Positions 44,984-57,611 are shown, numbered from the stretch's first letter. The stretch: 64,000 bases of DNA from Burkholderiales bacterium (GCA_016213325.1 JACRAY010000017.1:109671-173670), one strand, 5' to 3'. Numbers and translations are program-made. The notes: a model not told the origin generated them from the sequence alone.

Positions 44984-46039
44984 TTACCGCAGCGACGCGT
45001 TGAGCTTCTCGAGCGCGGACATCCCGGGGCACAGCGTGTCCTTGCCCAGCATGTTCAGCGGCGACTCGGTGGTGTTGAGCGCCATGTGCAAATCGGTGGC
45101 CACCGGGTCGACGTACAACAGCCCCGTCACGATTTCCCCGCGGGCCTGGTGGGCCTGCAGGTAGTTCATTGCCGCGACACGGTCCGTCGCATCGTAATCC
45201 TCGCGCAGCTTGCGCAGGCGCAGCAGCGAGTTGTCGTGCTGGCGCACCTCGACCACCTCGCCCGGCGCATACTGCGCCGTGATCTCGTCGCGCGACTCGA
45301 TGAAGTCGATGCGCACCACCGGCTCGTCGTGCTGGCGCACGTAGTCGTAGCTCTTGGTGCTGCCGCCGTGGTTGTTGAAGGTCACGCAGGGGCTGATCAC
45401 GTCGATGAAGGCCGCGCCGCCGTGGCTGATGGCGCCCTTGATCATGGGCACCAGCTGCTCCTTGTCGCCCGAGAAGCCGCGGCCCACGTAGGTGGCGCCA
45501 AGCTGCAGCGCCAGCCCCACCAGGTCCACCGCCTCGTCGCTGTTGACCACGCCCTTCTTGCTCTTGGAGCCGCGGTCGGCCGTGGCCGAGAACTGCCCCT
45601 TGGTCAGCCCGTAGACGCCGTTGTTCTCGACGATGTAGGCCATGCGCACGCCGCGGCGCATCGCATGCGCGAACTGCCCGAGGCCGATGGAAGCCGAGTC
45701 GCCGTCGCCCGAGACGCCCAGGTACAGCAGGTCACGGTTGGCGAGGTTGGCGCCGGTCAGCACCGAAGGCATGCGCCCGTGCACCGTGTTGAAGCCGTGC
45801 GATGCACCGAGGAAGTAATCCGGCGTCTTGGAGCTGCAGCCGATGCCCGACAGCTTGGCCACGCGGTGCGGCTCGATGTCGAGTTCCCAGCAAGCCTGGA
45901 TGATCGCGGCGGAAATCGAGTCGTGCCCGCAGCCCGCGCACAGCGTGGAGATGCGGCCCTCGTAGTCGCGCCGCGTGTAGCCCACCTTGTTGCGCGTGAG
46001 CGTCGGGTGGTGCAGCCGGGGCTTGGCGATGTAGGTCAT
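44984..46039 (-). CDS. korB: 2-oxoacid:ferredoxin oxidoreductase, beta (TPP) subunit
   Basis: A 351-residue beta subunit. STLCAGCGHDSISAAI and GIGCSSKTPDYF supply cluster-binding cysteines, and the TPP/Mg motif is GVSGDGDSASIGLGQ. With the alpha/gamma subunit it would oxidatively decarboxylate a 2-oxoacid, probably 2-oxoglutarate, or run in reverse. Its ATG overlaps the alpha stop (ATGA), with AAGGAGG ahead of it. The exact substrate is inferred. Confidence 0.9.
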   Translation of the reverse strand: MTYIAKPRLHHPTLTRNKVGYTRRDYEGRISTLCAGCGHDSISAAIIQACWELDIEPHRVAKLSGIGCSSKTPDYFLGASHGFNTVHGRMPSVLTGANLANRDLLYLGVSGDGDSASIGLGQFAHAMRRGVRMAYIVENNGVYGLTKGQFSATADRGSKSKKGVVNSDEAVDLVGLALQLGATYVGRGFSGDKEQLVPMIKGAISHGGAAFIDVISPCVTFNNHGGSTKSYDYVRQHDEPVVRIDFIESRDEITAQYAPGEVVEVRQHDNSLLRLRKLREDYDATDRVAAMNYLQAHQARGEIVTGLLYVDPVATDLHMALNTTESPLNMLGKDTLCPGMSALEKLNASLR

Positions 46040-47883
46040 GCCACCTCCTTGGTGCGCGGCGCCGACGGGGCCTGAGAAGCCGGCACGTGCTGGCCGATGG
46101 CCTTGGTGATGAAACGTGCGGTGATCGGCGTGCCGTCGTAGTGCAAGACCCGTACCAGCCGCGCGGGGTCGATCTCCAGCTCGTTGATGAGCAGCGAGCG
46201 CATCTGCGCGTCGCAATTCTGCTCCACCACGAACACCTTCTCGTGCTCGGCGATGAACTTCGCCACCGACTCCGGGAACGGGTAGGCGCGCAGGCGCATC
46301 GCGTCGAGGTGCACGCCCTCTTCCTGCAGCACGTCCAGCGCCTCGTGCATGGCGGGCGCCGTCGAGCCGAAGTAGATGACGCCGAAGGCGGCCTTCTGGG
46401 CGGCGTGGCGCACCACCGGCTGCGGCACCAGGCCCGCGGCCGTCTTGAACTTGCGCCTGAGCCTTTCCATGTTGTAGATGTAGTCGGGCCCGCGCTCGGA
46501 ATAGCGCGCATACGGGTCGCGCGTGGTGCCGCGCGTGAAGTAGCTGCCCTTGGTGGGGTGGGTGCCGGGCAGCGTGCGCCACGGGATGCCGTCGCCGTCC
46601 ACGTCCTTGTAGCGCCCGAAGTCCTTGCCGGCCTCCAGCTCCTCGTGCGTCATGACCTTGCCGCGGTCGTACTCGTGGGCGTCGTCCCACGCGAACGGCT
46701 TGCACAGCCGCTGGTTCATGCCGATGTCCAGGTCGGTCATCACGAACACCGGCGTCTGCAGCCGGTCGGCCAGGTCGAGCGCGGCGGCCGAGTGCTCGAA
46801 GCATTCCTGCGGGTCCTGCGGCAGCAGCAGCACGTGCTTGGTGTCGCCGTGCGACGCGTAGGCGCAGGCCAGCAGGTCGGCCTGCTGGGTGCGCGTCGGC
46901 ATGCCGGTGGAGGGCCCGCCGCGCTGCACGTTGATGATGGTCACGGGGATTTCGGCGAAGTACGCCAGCCCGATGAACTCGGTCATCAGCGAGATGCCGG
47001 GACCGGACGTCGCGGTGAAGGCGCGCGCGCCGTTCCAGCCCGCGCCCACCACCATGCCGATGGAGGCCAGCTCGTCTTCGGCCTGCACGATCGCGTAGTT
47101 GTGCCGCCCGGTGTGCGCGTCCACCCGGAACTTGTCGCAGTACTTCTGGAAGGCCTCGGCCACCGAAGACGACGGCGTGATCGGGTACCAGGCAGCCACC
47201 GTCGCGCCGCCGTACACGCAGCCCAGCGCCGCGGCGCTGTTGCCGTCCACGAAGATCTGGTCGCCCACGTTGTCGGCTCGCTTCACGCGGATGCCCAGCG
47301 GGGCCTGCAAGTGCTCCTGTGCGAAATCGCGGCCCAGTTGCAGCGCGCGCAGGTTGGAGTCGAGCAGCCTTTCCTTGCCGCGGTACTGTTCCTGGAACAG
47401 TTTCTCGAACACGCCCGCTTCCACGTCGAGCAGCACCGACAACGCCCCCACGTAGATGATGTTCTTGAACAGCTGGCGCTGCCGCGGGTCGGAGTACACC
47501 GCATTGGTGATTTCGGTGAGCGGCATGCCGATCACGTTCACGTCGGGCCGGAACTTCGACGGCGGCAGCGGCCGCGTGCTGTCGTAGAACAGGTAGCCGC
47601 CCGCCTCGATCTCGGCCAGGTCGGCGTCCCAGGTCTGGGGGTTCATCGCGACCATCATGTCCACGCCGCCGCGCCGCCCCGAATAGCCCTTCTCGCAGAT
47701 GCGCGCCTCGTACCACGTGGGCAGGCCCTGGATGTTGCTGGGGAAGATGTTGCGCGGGCTCACCGGCACGCCCATGCGCAGGATCGCCTTGGCGAACAGC
47801 TCGTTGGCCGACGCCGAGCCCGAGCCGTTGACGTTGGCGAACTTGATGACGAAGTCGTTGACCCCCTCGATGCGCTTGATCAT
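46036..47883 (-). CDS. korA: 2-oxoacid:ferredoxin oxidoreductase, fused gamma-alpha subunit
   Basis: A 615-residue fusion of the gamma domain (about 1-190, with NVNGSGSASANELFAKA) and the alpha domain (about 215-615, with GNSAAALGCVYGG, WYPITPSSS and TSGPGISLMTEF). This order is typical of KorA-type proteins. It is coupled by ATGA overlaps to the GltD-like subunit upstream and korB downstream, so the three subunits should be made in balance. Confidence 0.92.
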   Translation of the reverse strand: MIKRIEGVNDFVIKFANVNGSGSASANELFAKAILRMGVPVSPRNIFPSNIQGLPTWYEARICEKGYSGRRGGVDMMVAMNPQTWDADLAEIEAGGYLFYDSTRPLPPSKFRPDVNVIGMPLTEITNAVYSDPRQRQLFKNIIYVGALSVLLDVEAGVFEKLFQEQYRGKERLLDSNLRALQLGRDFAQEHLQAPLGIRVKRADNVGDQIFVDGNSAAALGCVYGGATVAAWYPITPSSSVAEAFQKYCDKFRVDAHTGRHNYAIVQAEDELASIGMVVGAGWNGARAFTATSGPGISLMTEFIGLAYFAEIPVTIINVQRGGPSTGMPTRTQQADLLACAYASHGDTKHVLLLPQDPQECFEHSAAALDLADRLQTPVFVMTDLDIGMNQRLCKPFAWDDAHEYDRGKVMTHEELEAGKDFGRYKDVDGDGIPWRTLPGTHPTKGSYFTRGTTRDPYARYSERGPDYIYNMERLRRKFKTAAGLVPQPVVRHAAQKAAFGVIYFGSTAPAMHEALDVLQEEGVHLDAMRLRAYPFPESVAKFIAEHEKVFVVEQNCDAQMRSLLINELEIDPARLVRVLHYDGTPITARFITKAIGQHVPASQAPSAPRTKEVA

Positions 47884-49712
47884 GCGAGCTCCTGTTCGGC
47901 CGGTGCCTTGTCGCGGCACCCGCTGCCGGCTTGGGTGGTGTTGAGCAGGAACTTCTGCATGTCCCAGGCCCCCGTGGGGCAGCGTTCGGCGCACAGCCCG
48001 CAGTGCAGGCAAACGTCTTCGTCCTTCACCATCACGCGGCCCGTCTTCAGGCCGCCCGACACGTAAAGGTCCTGCGCCAGGTTGAGTGCCGGGGCATTCA
48101 GCCGCTGCCGCAGGTCGTCCTCTTCGCCGTTGCCGGTGAAGGTGATGCAGTCCATCGGGCAGATGTCGACGCAGGCATCGCATTCGATGCACAGGTTCTG
48201 GGTAAAGACCGTCTGCACGTCGCAGTTCAGGCAGCGCTGCGCCTCGCGGAATGCCGTGGCGGCGTCGAACCCCAGTTCCACCTCCACCTTGATGCTGGCC
48301 AGCGCCTTCTCGGCCTTGGCCCATGGCACCTTGAAGCGCGCTTCCAGCGAGGTGTCGTTGTCGTAGCTCCACTCGTGGATGCCCATCTTCTGCGACATCA
48401 GGTTGGTCAGCGGCGACGGGCGCTGCGCCGGGTTTTCATCGTTGAGCAGCCGGTCGATCGACACCGCCGCTTCATGGCCGTGCGCCACGGCCGTGATGAT
48501 GTTCTTGGGGCCGAAGGCCGAGTCGCCGCCGAACAGCACGTTGGGCACGCTCGACTGCATGGTCCGGGCGTCCAGCACCGGCAGGCCCCACTTGTCGAAC
48601 TCGATGCCGCAGTCGCGCTCGATCCACGGGAAGGAGTTTTCCTGCCCCACCGCGATCAGCACCTCGTCGCATTCGAAGAAAGGGTCGGGCTCGCCGGTGG
48701 GCACCAGCGAGCGGCGTCCCTTGGCGTCGTACTCGGCGCGCACCACCTCGAAGCTCATGCCCTTCAGCTTGCCGTTTTCGTGCACGAAGGCCTTGGGCAC
48801 GTGGTAGTTGATGATGGGGATGCCTTCTTCCATGGCATCTTCCTTCTCCCACGGCGACGCCTTCATCTCCTCGAAGCCGCTGCGCACGATCACCTTCACG
48901 TCGTCGCCGCCCAGCCGCCGCGCCGAGCGGCAGCAGTCCATGGCGGTGTTGCCGCCACCCAGCACGATCACCCGCCTGCCGACCTGCGTCACGTGGCCGA
49001 AGGACACCGAAGCCAGCCAGTCGATGCCGATGTGGATCTGCCGCGCCGCCTCGCGCCGCCCGGGGATTTCCAGGTCGCGCCCGCGCGGCGCGCCGCAGCC
49101 CACGAAGATGGCGTCGTAGCCCTGCTGCATCAGCGCCTTCATGGACTCGACGCGCTGGCCGGCGACGAACTTGACGCCCAGGTCGAAGATGTAGCCGACT
49201 TCTTCGTCGATCACTTCCTCGGGCAGCCGGAAGCGCGGCACCTGCGTGCGCATGAAGCCGCCGCCCTTGGCCTCGCCTTCGAACACGGTCACTTCGTAGC
49301 CCAGCGGCGCCAGGTCGCGCGCGACCGTGAGCGACGCGGGCCCGGCGCCCACGCAGGCGATGCGCCGGCCGTTCATGCGGGTGGGGGCCTTGGGCATGCG
49401 CGACGAGATGCCCTCTTCCTTCATGTCCGCCGCCACGCGCTTCAGGCGGCAGATGGCCACGGGTTCGGGGTGCTCGCCGTTGTTGCTTTCGACGCGGCCG
49501 CGCCGGCAAGCCGGTTCGCAGGGCCGGTCGCACGTGCGCCCGAGGATGCCCGGGAACACGTTGGACACCCAGTTCACCATGTAGGCGTCGCCGTAGCGGC
49601 CCTGCGCGATGAGGCGGATGTACTCGGGAACGGGTGTATGGGCCGGGCAGGCCCACTGGCAATCGACGACCTTGTGGAAGTAGGCCGGATTCGAAATATT
49701 GGTCGGCTGCAA
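47880..49712 (-). CDS. GltD-like NAD(P)H oxidoreductase with two [4Fe-4S] motifs (Kor partner subunit)
   Basis: A 610-residue protein. An N-terminal cysteine-rich domain (DCQWACPAHTPVPEYI, CDRPCEPACRRG) is followed by FAD (GAGPASLTVARDL) and NAD(P)H (VLGGGNTAMDCCRSARR) folds as in the glutamate synthase small subunit. The C-terminus has ferredoxin motifs CIECDACVDICP and CLHCGLCAERCP. It would pass electrons between NAD(P)H and the Kor subunits, as recalled for the NADP-linked 2-oxoglutarate oxidoreductase of Azoarcus. The start is a TTG at 49712 with AGGAG 7 bp before; no ATG exists before residue 45. Confidence 0.9.
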   Translation of the reverse strand: MQPTNISNPAYFHKVVDCQWACPAHTPVPEYIRLIAQGRYGDAYMVNWVSNVFPGILGRTCDRPCEPACRRGRVESNNGEHPEPVAICRLKRVAADMKEEGISSRMPKAPTRMNGRRIACVGAGPASLTVARDLAPLGYEVTVFEGEAKGGGFMRTQVPRFRLPEEVIDEEVGYIFDLGVKFVAGQRVESMKALMQQGYDAIFVGCGAPRGRDLEIPGRREAARQIHIGIDWLASVSFGHVTQVGRRVIVLGGGNTAMDCCRSARRLGGDDVKVIVRSGFEEMKASPWEKEDAMEEGIPIINYHVPKAFVHENGKLKGMSFEVVRAEYDAKGRRSLVPTGEPDPFFECDEVLIAVGQENSFPWIERDCGIEFDKWGLPVLDARTMQSSVPNVLFGGDSAFGPKNIITAVAHGHEAAVSIDRLLNDENPAQRPSPLTNLMSQKMGIHEWSYDNDTSLEARFKVPWAKAEKALASIKVEVELGFDAATAFREAQRCLNCDVQTVFTQNLCIECDACVDICPMDCITFTGNGEEDDLRQRLNAPALNLAQDLYVSGGLKTGRVMVKDEDVCLHCGLCAERCPTGAWDMQKFLLNTTQAGSGCRDKAPAEQELA

Positions 49713-49850
49713 ACCTTTGCTCCTGGAGCCTGCGAGGGCCAGTCTACGCTGCGACCCTCACCACGACCTCTCCGGGGATTCCCGAAGCAACTGGCCGACA
49801 GTCGCGCATTGCAACGCGACGGCCGCATCGGCGCAATCGATTCCGCCTGC

Positions 49851-49872
49851 GTGCTTGAGATATGTCAAGCAC
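49851..49872 (-). promoter_or_regulatory. FNR/ANR-like palindrome upstream of the Kor operon
   Basis: GTGCTTGA-GATATG-TCAAGCAC is a perfect inverted repeat containing TTGA-N6-TCAA, the core of FNR/ANR/DNR boxes. On the minus strand it also holds a TTGACA -35 hexamer. It lies 139 bp before the TTG start of the GltD-like gene. A smaller hairpin GTCGCG/CGCGAC (49801-49820) lies in the presumed leader. Confidence 0.5.
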
Positions 49873-49894
49873 AACGTGGCGGGGCCCCGCCGCT

Positions 49895-50686
49895 TCAGGG
49901 GTTGTCGCGTGGCGCGTGGCGGGCCCGCAGCGACCGGCAGTAGTCGGACGACTGGTACTGGGGCTTGATGCACTCGCGCGTTTCGCAGATGCCGCGCGTG
50001 ATGAAGTTGGTCATGGAGCGGCACAGGGCCTCGGGCGAGGCCTGCGCCGTCACCACCGGTGCAACCGGCGTCGGGGGCGGCAGGGGCTGGGTACGCGCCA
50101 CGGAAAGCGGTGCGGCCCGCGCAGCGGCCGCCGCAGCCTCTTCGGCGCGCAGGCGTTCCGCGGCCTGCGCCTGCCGCTGGCGGTCTTCTTCCAGCTTCTT
50201 CTGGCGCGCCTCGCGCGCGGCCTTCAGCGCCAGCGCCTTCTGTTCGGCGGCCCGCACGGCCTCGGCATCGCGCTTCTCGGCGGCCTGTTTCGCCAGGGAA
50301 TAGGACGCCTGCTGCTCGGCGTCGATGCGGGCCTGCTCCACTTCTTCGAGCCGCTTGCGCTCGGCCTTCAGGGCGGCCAGGTACTTCTGTTCCACGGCCT
50401 GCGCGGCTGCCTGCTCGATGCCGCCCTTGTGCTGCTCGAACCAGTACCAGGCGCCTGCGCCCGCGGCCAGCACGCCCAGCGACAGGCCGACCACGAAGAC
50501 GATGACGCGCGCGGCCAAGCCGCCGCCGCCGGTGCGTGCGCCGGCAGGGGCAGTGGCCGGTGGGCCGAGCGAGGCGCCGCAGCGTCGGCACGACTGCGCG
50601 CCTTCGGGGTTGGGGGTACCGCAGGCGTGGCAAGCCGTCGCCGTGATCGTCTCGTCGTCCGCCTGGTTATGTGTAGCCGTGTCGAT
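49895..50686 (-). CDS. Zinc-ribbon, single-pass membrane protein with coiled coil; start codon unclear
   Basis: An in-frame zinc ribbon (Cys pairs 19/22 and 33/36 if numbered from an ATC at 50686, CHACGTPNPEGAQSCRRC) is followed by a Gly/Ala linker, a transmembrane helix (VIVFVVGLSLGVLAAGAGAW), a long Lys/Glu/Ala coiled coil, and a C-terminal domain with four cysteines (EALCRSMTNFITRGICETRE). No ATG, GTG, TTG or CTG lies in frame between the upstream VOC stop (50705) and the ribbon. The first standard start is a TTG at 50518, which would drop the ribbon. Function unknown. A GC palindrome GGCGGGGCCCCGCC lies at the stop. Confidence 0.7.
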   Translation of the reverse strand: MDTATHNQADDETITATACHACGTPNPEGAQSCRRCGASLGPPATAPAGARTGGGGLAARVIVFVVGLSLGVLAAGAGAWYWFEQHKGGIEQAAAQAVEQKYLAALKAERKRLEEVEQARIDAEQQASYSLAKQAAEKRDAEAVRAAEQKALALKAAREARQKKLEEDRQRQAQAAERLRAEEAAAAAARAAPLSVARTQPLPPPTPVAPVVTAQASPEALCRSMTNFITRGICETRECIKPQYQSSDYCRSLRARHAPRDNP

Positions 50687-50704
50687 GGATGCGCCTTGCT
50701 GGAA

Positions 50705-51205
50705 TCAGCCCTGATTGTGCCTTTCTGTAACGGCTATGCGCAAGAATGCATCTGTTACTTCGGGTGGCGCCTGCACGAGCTCGATCAGGACGCCCTCGCC
50801 ACCCACCGGGAACGGCTCGTTGCCCTTGGGATGGATGAAGCAGATGTCGAAACCGGCCGCGCCGCGGCGGATGCCGCCGGGAGCAAAGCGCACGCCCTGC
50901 GCGCCCAGCCATTCCACCGCCTTGGGCAGGTCGTCCACCCACAGGCCCACGTGGTTGAGGGGCGTGGCGTGCACGGCAGGCTTGCGGTCGGGGTCCAGCG
51001 GCTGCATCAGGTCCACTTCCACCTTGAAAGGGCCGCTGCCGAGCGCGCAGATGTCCTCGTCGACGTTCTCGCTTTCACTGCGGAAGGTGCCCGTGACGGA
51101 CAGGCCGAACAGGTCGACCCAAAGCTTGGCCAGGCGCTGCTTGTCGGGGCCGCCGATGGCGATCTGCTGGATGCCCAGTACGCGAAAAGGCCGGGGGTTG
51201 GTCAT
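50705..51205 (-). CDS. VOC-family protein, candidate methylmalonyl-CoA epimerase
   Basis: A 166-residue VOC protein with two beta-alpha-beta modules. [17 protein letters not shown] and GVLIELVQ resemble methylmalonyl-CoA epimerases. By position the metal site would be Q14, E63, H85 and E142, where the epimerase family uses His, Gln, His, Glu; the first two are thus changed. Membership of the operon that encodes propionyl-CoA carboxylase and the mutase supports an epimerase role, but a glyoxalase-like function is possible. It overlaps the PhoD-like stop (ATGA). Confidence 0.75.
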   Translation of the reverse strand: MTNPRPFRVLGIQQIAIGGPDKQRLAKLWVDLFGLSVTGTFRSESENVDEDICALGSGPFKVEVDLMQPLDPDRKPAVHATPLNHVGLWVDDLPKAVEWLGAQGVRFAPGGIRRGAAGFDICFIHPKGNEPFPVGGEGVLIELVQAPPEVTDAFLRIAVTERHNQG

Positions 51206-52289
51206 CGGGTCACCTGTTTCGGTTGCAGCTGGTCCATGGCGATGGCCTGGCTGCGGCGCACCGCGCCGCGCAGGTCCTTGAGTTCGAGCCGCAGCACGCG
51301 CGCGGCCCAGTCGATCTCGACCGTGCCGTAGTGCTGCTCGGTGAACAGCGCGCCGATGCGGTTGGGGCCGGCCTCGGAAGCCTGCGCCCACGGGTGGGTG
51401 ACGCCGCTGGAAGTGAGCTCGTACAGGGGATACGGCACGTCGCGCGCCTCCCGGTAGATCGCGCCGATATGCCGGTCGCCCGACAGGAACACCACGCCGC
51501 CGGCGCCGGTGGCCGCGACCAGCTTGTAAAGCCGGCTGCGTTCCAGCGGGAAGTTGCCCCAGCGCTCCCAGCCGTGGCCGTCCACCACCACCTGCACGCC
51601 GGACACGATGAGCCGCACGTCGGCCGGCTGCTTCAGCTGCGCTTCGAGCCAGCTCCACTGTTGGGCACCCAGCATGGACTTGGCAGGGTCCTCGTCGGGC
51701 AGGTAGCGCTCCTTGCCGGGTGCATCGCGCACGTCGGTGCGCTTCCACGCCGAGCGGAACCAGCGGGTGTCGAGCAGGATCACCTGCACGCGCTGCCCCG
51801 GCGGGCCGAAGACTTCGGCGTGGTAGATGCCCTCGTGCGATCGGCGCGGGTCTTTCTCGCCGGCCTCCCAGAATTCCAGGAACAGGTCCTTGGACGCCTG
51901 CTTGTGCACGAAGTCGGCGCCGCCGTCGTTCAGGCCGTAGTCGTGGTCGTCCCAGATCGCCAGGTGCGGAAAGCTGCGGCGCACCCGCGCAAAGCCGGGG
52001 ATGGCCGCCTGGGCCTGGTAGGCCGTGCGCAGCGCCTCGGGCGTCCATTGCTGCGGGCTCGCGTAGACGTTGTCGCCGCCGAAGATCACCAAGTCGGGCC
52101 GGTCGGCGTACAGCGTGTCCCAGATCGGCTGCGGCTTGGACTGGTCGGCGCAGGAGGTGAAGGCGACGCGCGCCAGCGGCACCTGCGGCGGCGGTGGCGG
52201 GTCGACGCGATTGAGCGGGACGGGGCCGGTCTGGCAACCCACCATGGCCAGTGCCGGCACCAGCCCCAGCAATCGCCTGCGCCCTATCG

Positions 52290-52293
<4 letters not shown>
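51202..52293 (-). CDS. PhoD-like phosphodiesterase/alkaline phosphatase lipoprotein
   Basis: A 363-residue exported protein. [20 protein letters not shown] gives an Arg-rich signal and lipobox, so it is probably a lipoprotein with Cys20 lipidated. The metallophosphatase core has [23 protein letters not shown] and SGDRHIGA. PhoD relatives cleave phosphodiesters or monoesters outside the cytoplasm. It is oddly placed between pccA (ATGA overlap) and the VOC gene (ATGA overlap), with no obvious metabolic link. Confidence 0.88.
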
Positions 52294-54338
<2,045 letters not shown>

Positions 54339-54348
54339 GGCGGTCCTC

Positions 54349-55881
<1,533 letters not shown>

Positions 55882-55899
55882 CTTGTTCTCCTTTCGTTG

Positions 55900-56889
55900 T
55901 CACCCCGGGCTCGACCCGGGGTCCATCTTGCCCAGCAACTGCCGCGCCGCCGTCGACGCTGCCAGCCTGCCCTCTTCCACTGCCTGGGTCACCTGCGGCA
56001 GCAGCTGCCGCACGGCGGGATGCTGCCTGAAAGCCTGCTTCAACCCGCCCTCGATCCGCTCCCACATCCAGCCCAGCGCCTGGTGCTTGCGCCGCGCCTC
56101 GAGCTCGCCGCTGGCCGTGCGCGCATCGCGATACGCGACGACCGCCTGCCAGAACGAATCCACGCCCACCGACTTCAGCGCGCTCAATTGCAGCACCTTG
56201 GGCACCTGGTGCACCCGGCCGTGCTGCGTGATGATGCGCAGGGCGCTGGTGATCTGCGCCTGCGCGCGGGTGGCCGCATCGGGGTCGATGTCGGCCTTGT
56301 TGATGAGCACCAGGTCGGCCAGCTCCATCACGCCCCGCTTGATGGCCTGCAGGTCGTCGCCGGCATTGGGCAGCTGCATCAGCACGAACATGTCGGTCAT
56401 GCTGTGCACCGCCGTCTCACTCTGGCCCACGCCGACGGTTTCGACGATGACCACGTCGAAACCCGCGGCTTCGCACACCAGCATGGACTCGCGCGTCTTT
56501 TCCGCCACGCCGCCCAGCGTGCCGCTGGACGGGCTGGGCCGGATGTACGCATGCTCGTTCACCGACAAGTGCTCCATGCGGGTCTTGTCACCCAGGATGG
56601 AGCCGCCCGACACCGACGACGACGGGTCGACCGCCAGCACCGCCACGCGGTGGCCCTTCGAGATCAGGTAGAGCCCCAATGCCTCGATGAACGTGCTCTT
56701 GCCGACACCGGGCACGCCGCTGATGCCGAGCCGGAACGACCGGCCCGTTTGCGGCAGCAGGTGCGTGAGCAGTTCATCCGCCTGCTCGCGGTGGTCGGGG
56801 CGCGTCGACTCCAGCAGCGTGATGGCCTTGGCGATGGCCCGCCGCTGCGCAGCGCCCGCCGGGCCCAGTACCTGGTCGGCGAGGTTCAT
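55900..56889 (-). CDS. meaB: Methylmalonyl-CoA mutase-associated GTPase MeaB
   Basis: A 329-residue G3E-family GTPase protecting and reloading the B12 mutase. Walker A is GVPGVGKSTF, with LAVDPSSSVSGGSILGDKTRM, ETVGVGQSE and the base-specificity NKAD. The last residues (KMDPGSSPG) are encoded by the palindrome at 55902-55922, a REP-type sequence that also supplies the stop region. Its start overlaps the SGNH hydrolase stop (ATGA). Confidence 0.95.
   Translation of the reverse strand: MNLADQVLGPAGAAQRRAIAKAITLLESTRPDHREQADELLTHLLPQTGRSFRLGISGVPGVGKSTFIEALGLYLISKGHRVAVLAVDPSSSVSGGSILGDKTRMEHLSVNEHAYIRPSPSSGTLGGVAEKTRESMLVCEAAGFDVVIVETVGVGQSETAVHSMTDMFVLMQLPNAGDDLQAIKRGVMELADLVLINKADIDPDAATRAQAQITSALRIITQHGRVHQVPKVLQLSALKSVGVDSFWQAVVAYRDARTASGELEARRKHQALGWMWERIEGGLKQAFRQHPAVRQLLPQVTQAVEEGRLAASTAARQLLGKMDPGSSPG
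55902..55922. repeat. CCCGGG-type palindrome forming the MeaB C-terminus
   Basis: ACCCCGGG-CTCGA-CCCGGGGT, 8-bp arms. It codes for DPGSSPG at the end of MeaB. The same peptide ending is a familiar product of dispersed proteobacterial repeats (recalled). Confidence 0.6.
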
Positions 56890-57611
56890 GCCCACCGCTC
56901 GCGGTTGGCGGCGATGATGCCGGCCAGCTTCTCGGACCACGCCGGGTACAGCGCCGGCCCGGGGTGGAAGCCGTCGTGCGATAACAGCTTGGGGTCCGCC
57001 GCCCAGCGCAGGCTGCAGAAGCCGAACCCGTGCCCAGCAGCCCATCGCTGCAGCGCTTCGTCGAGCCAGTCGGAGTAGCGCCCCAGGTACCAGCGCAGCG
57101 GCTGCGGCACGGCAGTGAGCAGGCCCATCGGCGGCAGGCCGCAGAACACGGCCCACTTGGCGCCGGTGCGCTGCCTCAGGTCGTGCCACAAGGCGGTGAG
57201 CTGTCCGACGTAGGTGGCCGCTGTGCGCTGCGCGGTCACGTCGTTCACGCCCAGCACGGTCACCACCACGTCAGCGGGATAGAGCGGCGCGCGCTGCACC
57301 AGTTGCTTCGCATCGGCCGAGTCGGTGCCAGTCTGGGCGACGAGCTGCCAGCCAATGGTCGCCCCCAACTGCTCGTGCAGGCGGTGCGTCATCGGCAGGG
57401 CCAGCGCCTGGGCCTGGTCGGGCAGGCCGACGCCGGCGGCCGAAGAGTCGCCGACAACGAGCACCCGCATTGCGGGCTTGCCTTCACCGACGACGCCGTC
57501 GCGCGGGCCTTCGGCCTCGGGCAGGCGCAACGCGGTGCGCCGCACCCAGCGCGCCTGCGGGAGCAGGACCGGGCCGAGGGCGAGCTTGGCGGCAAGGAGG
57601 GCCGCAGTCAT
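56886..57611 (-). CDS. SGNH/GDSL-family hydrolase
   Basis: A 241-residue SGNH hydrolase. Block I is VVGDSSAAGVG with the nucleophilic serine, block III is VLGVNDVT, and block V is SHDGFHPG. A short hydrophobic N-terminus ([17 protein letters not shown]) may be a signal anchor. It is wedged between the mutase gene (TAATG one-base overlap) and meaB (ATGA overlap). An esterase or thioesterase role on pathway acyl groups is possible but unproven. Confidence 0.88.
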   Translation of the reverse strand: MTAALLAAKLALGPVLLPQARWVRRTALRLPEAEGPRDGVVGEGKPAMRVLVVGDSSAAGVGLPDQAQALALPMTHRLHEQLGATIGWQLVAQTGTDSADAKQLVQRAPLYPADVVVTVLGVNDVTAQRTAATYVGQLTALWHDLRQRTGAKWAVFCGLPPMGLLTAVPQPLRWYLGRYSDWLDEALQRWAAGHGFGFCSLRWAADPKLLSHDGFHPGPALYPAWSEKLAGIIAANRERWA

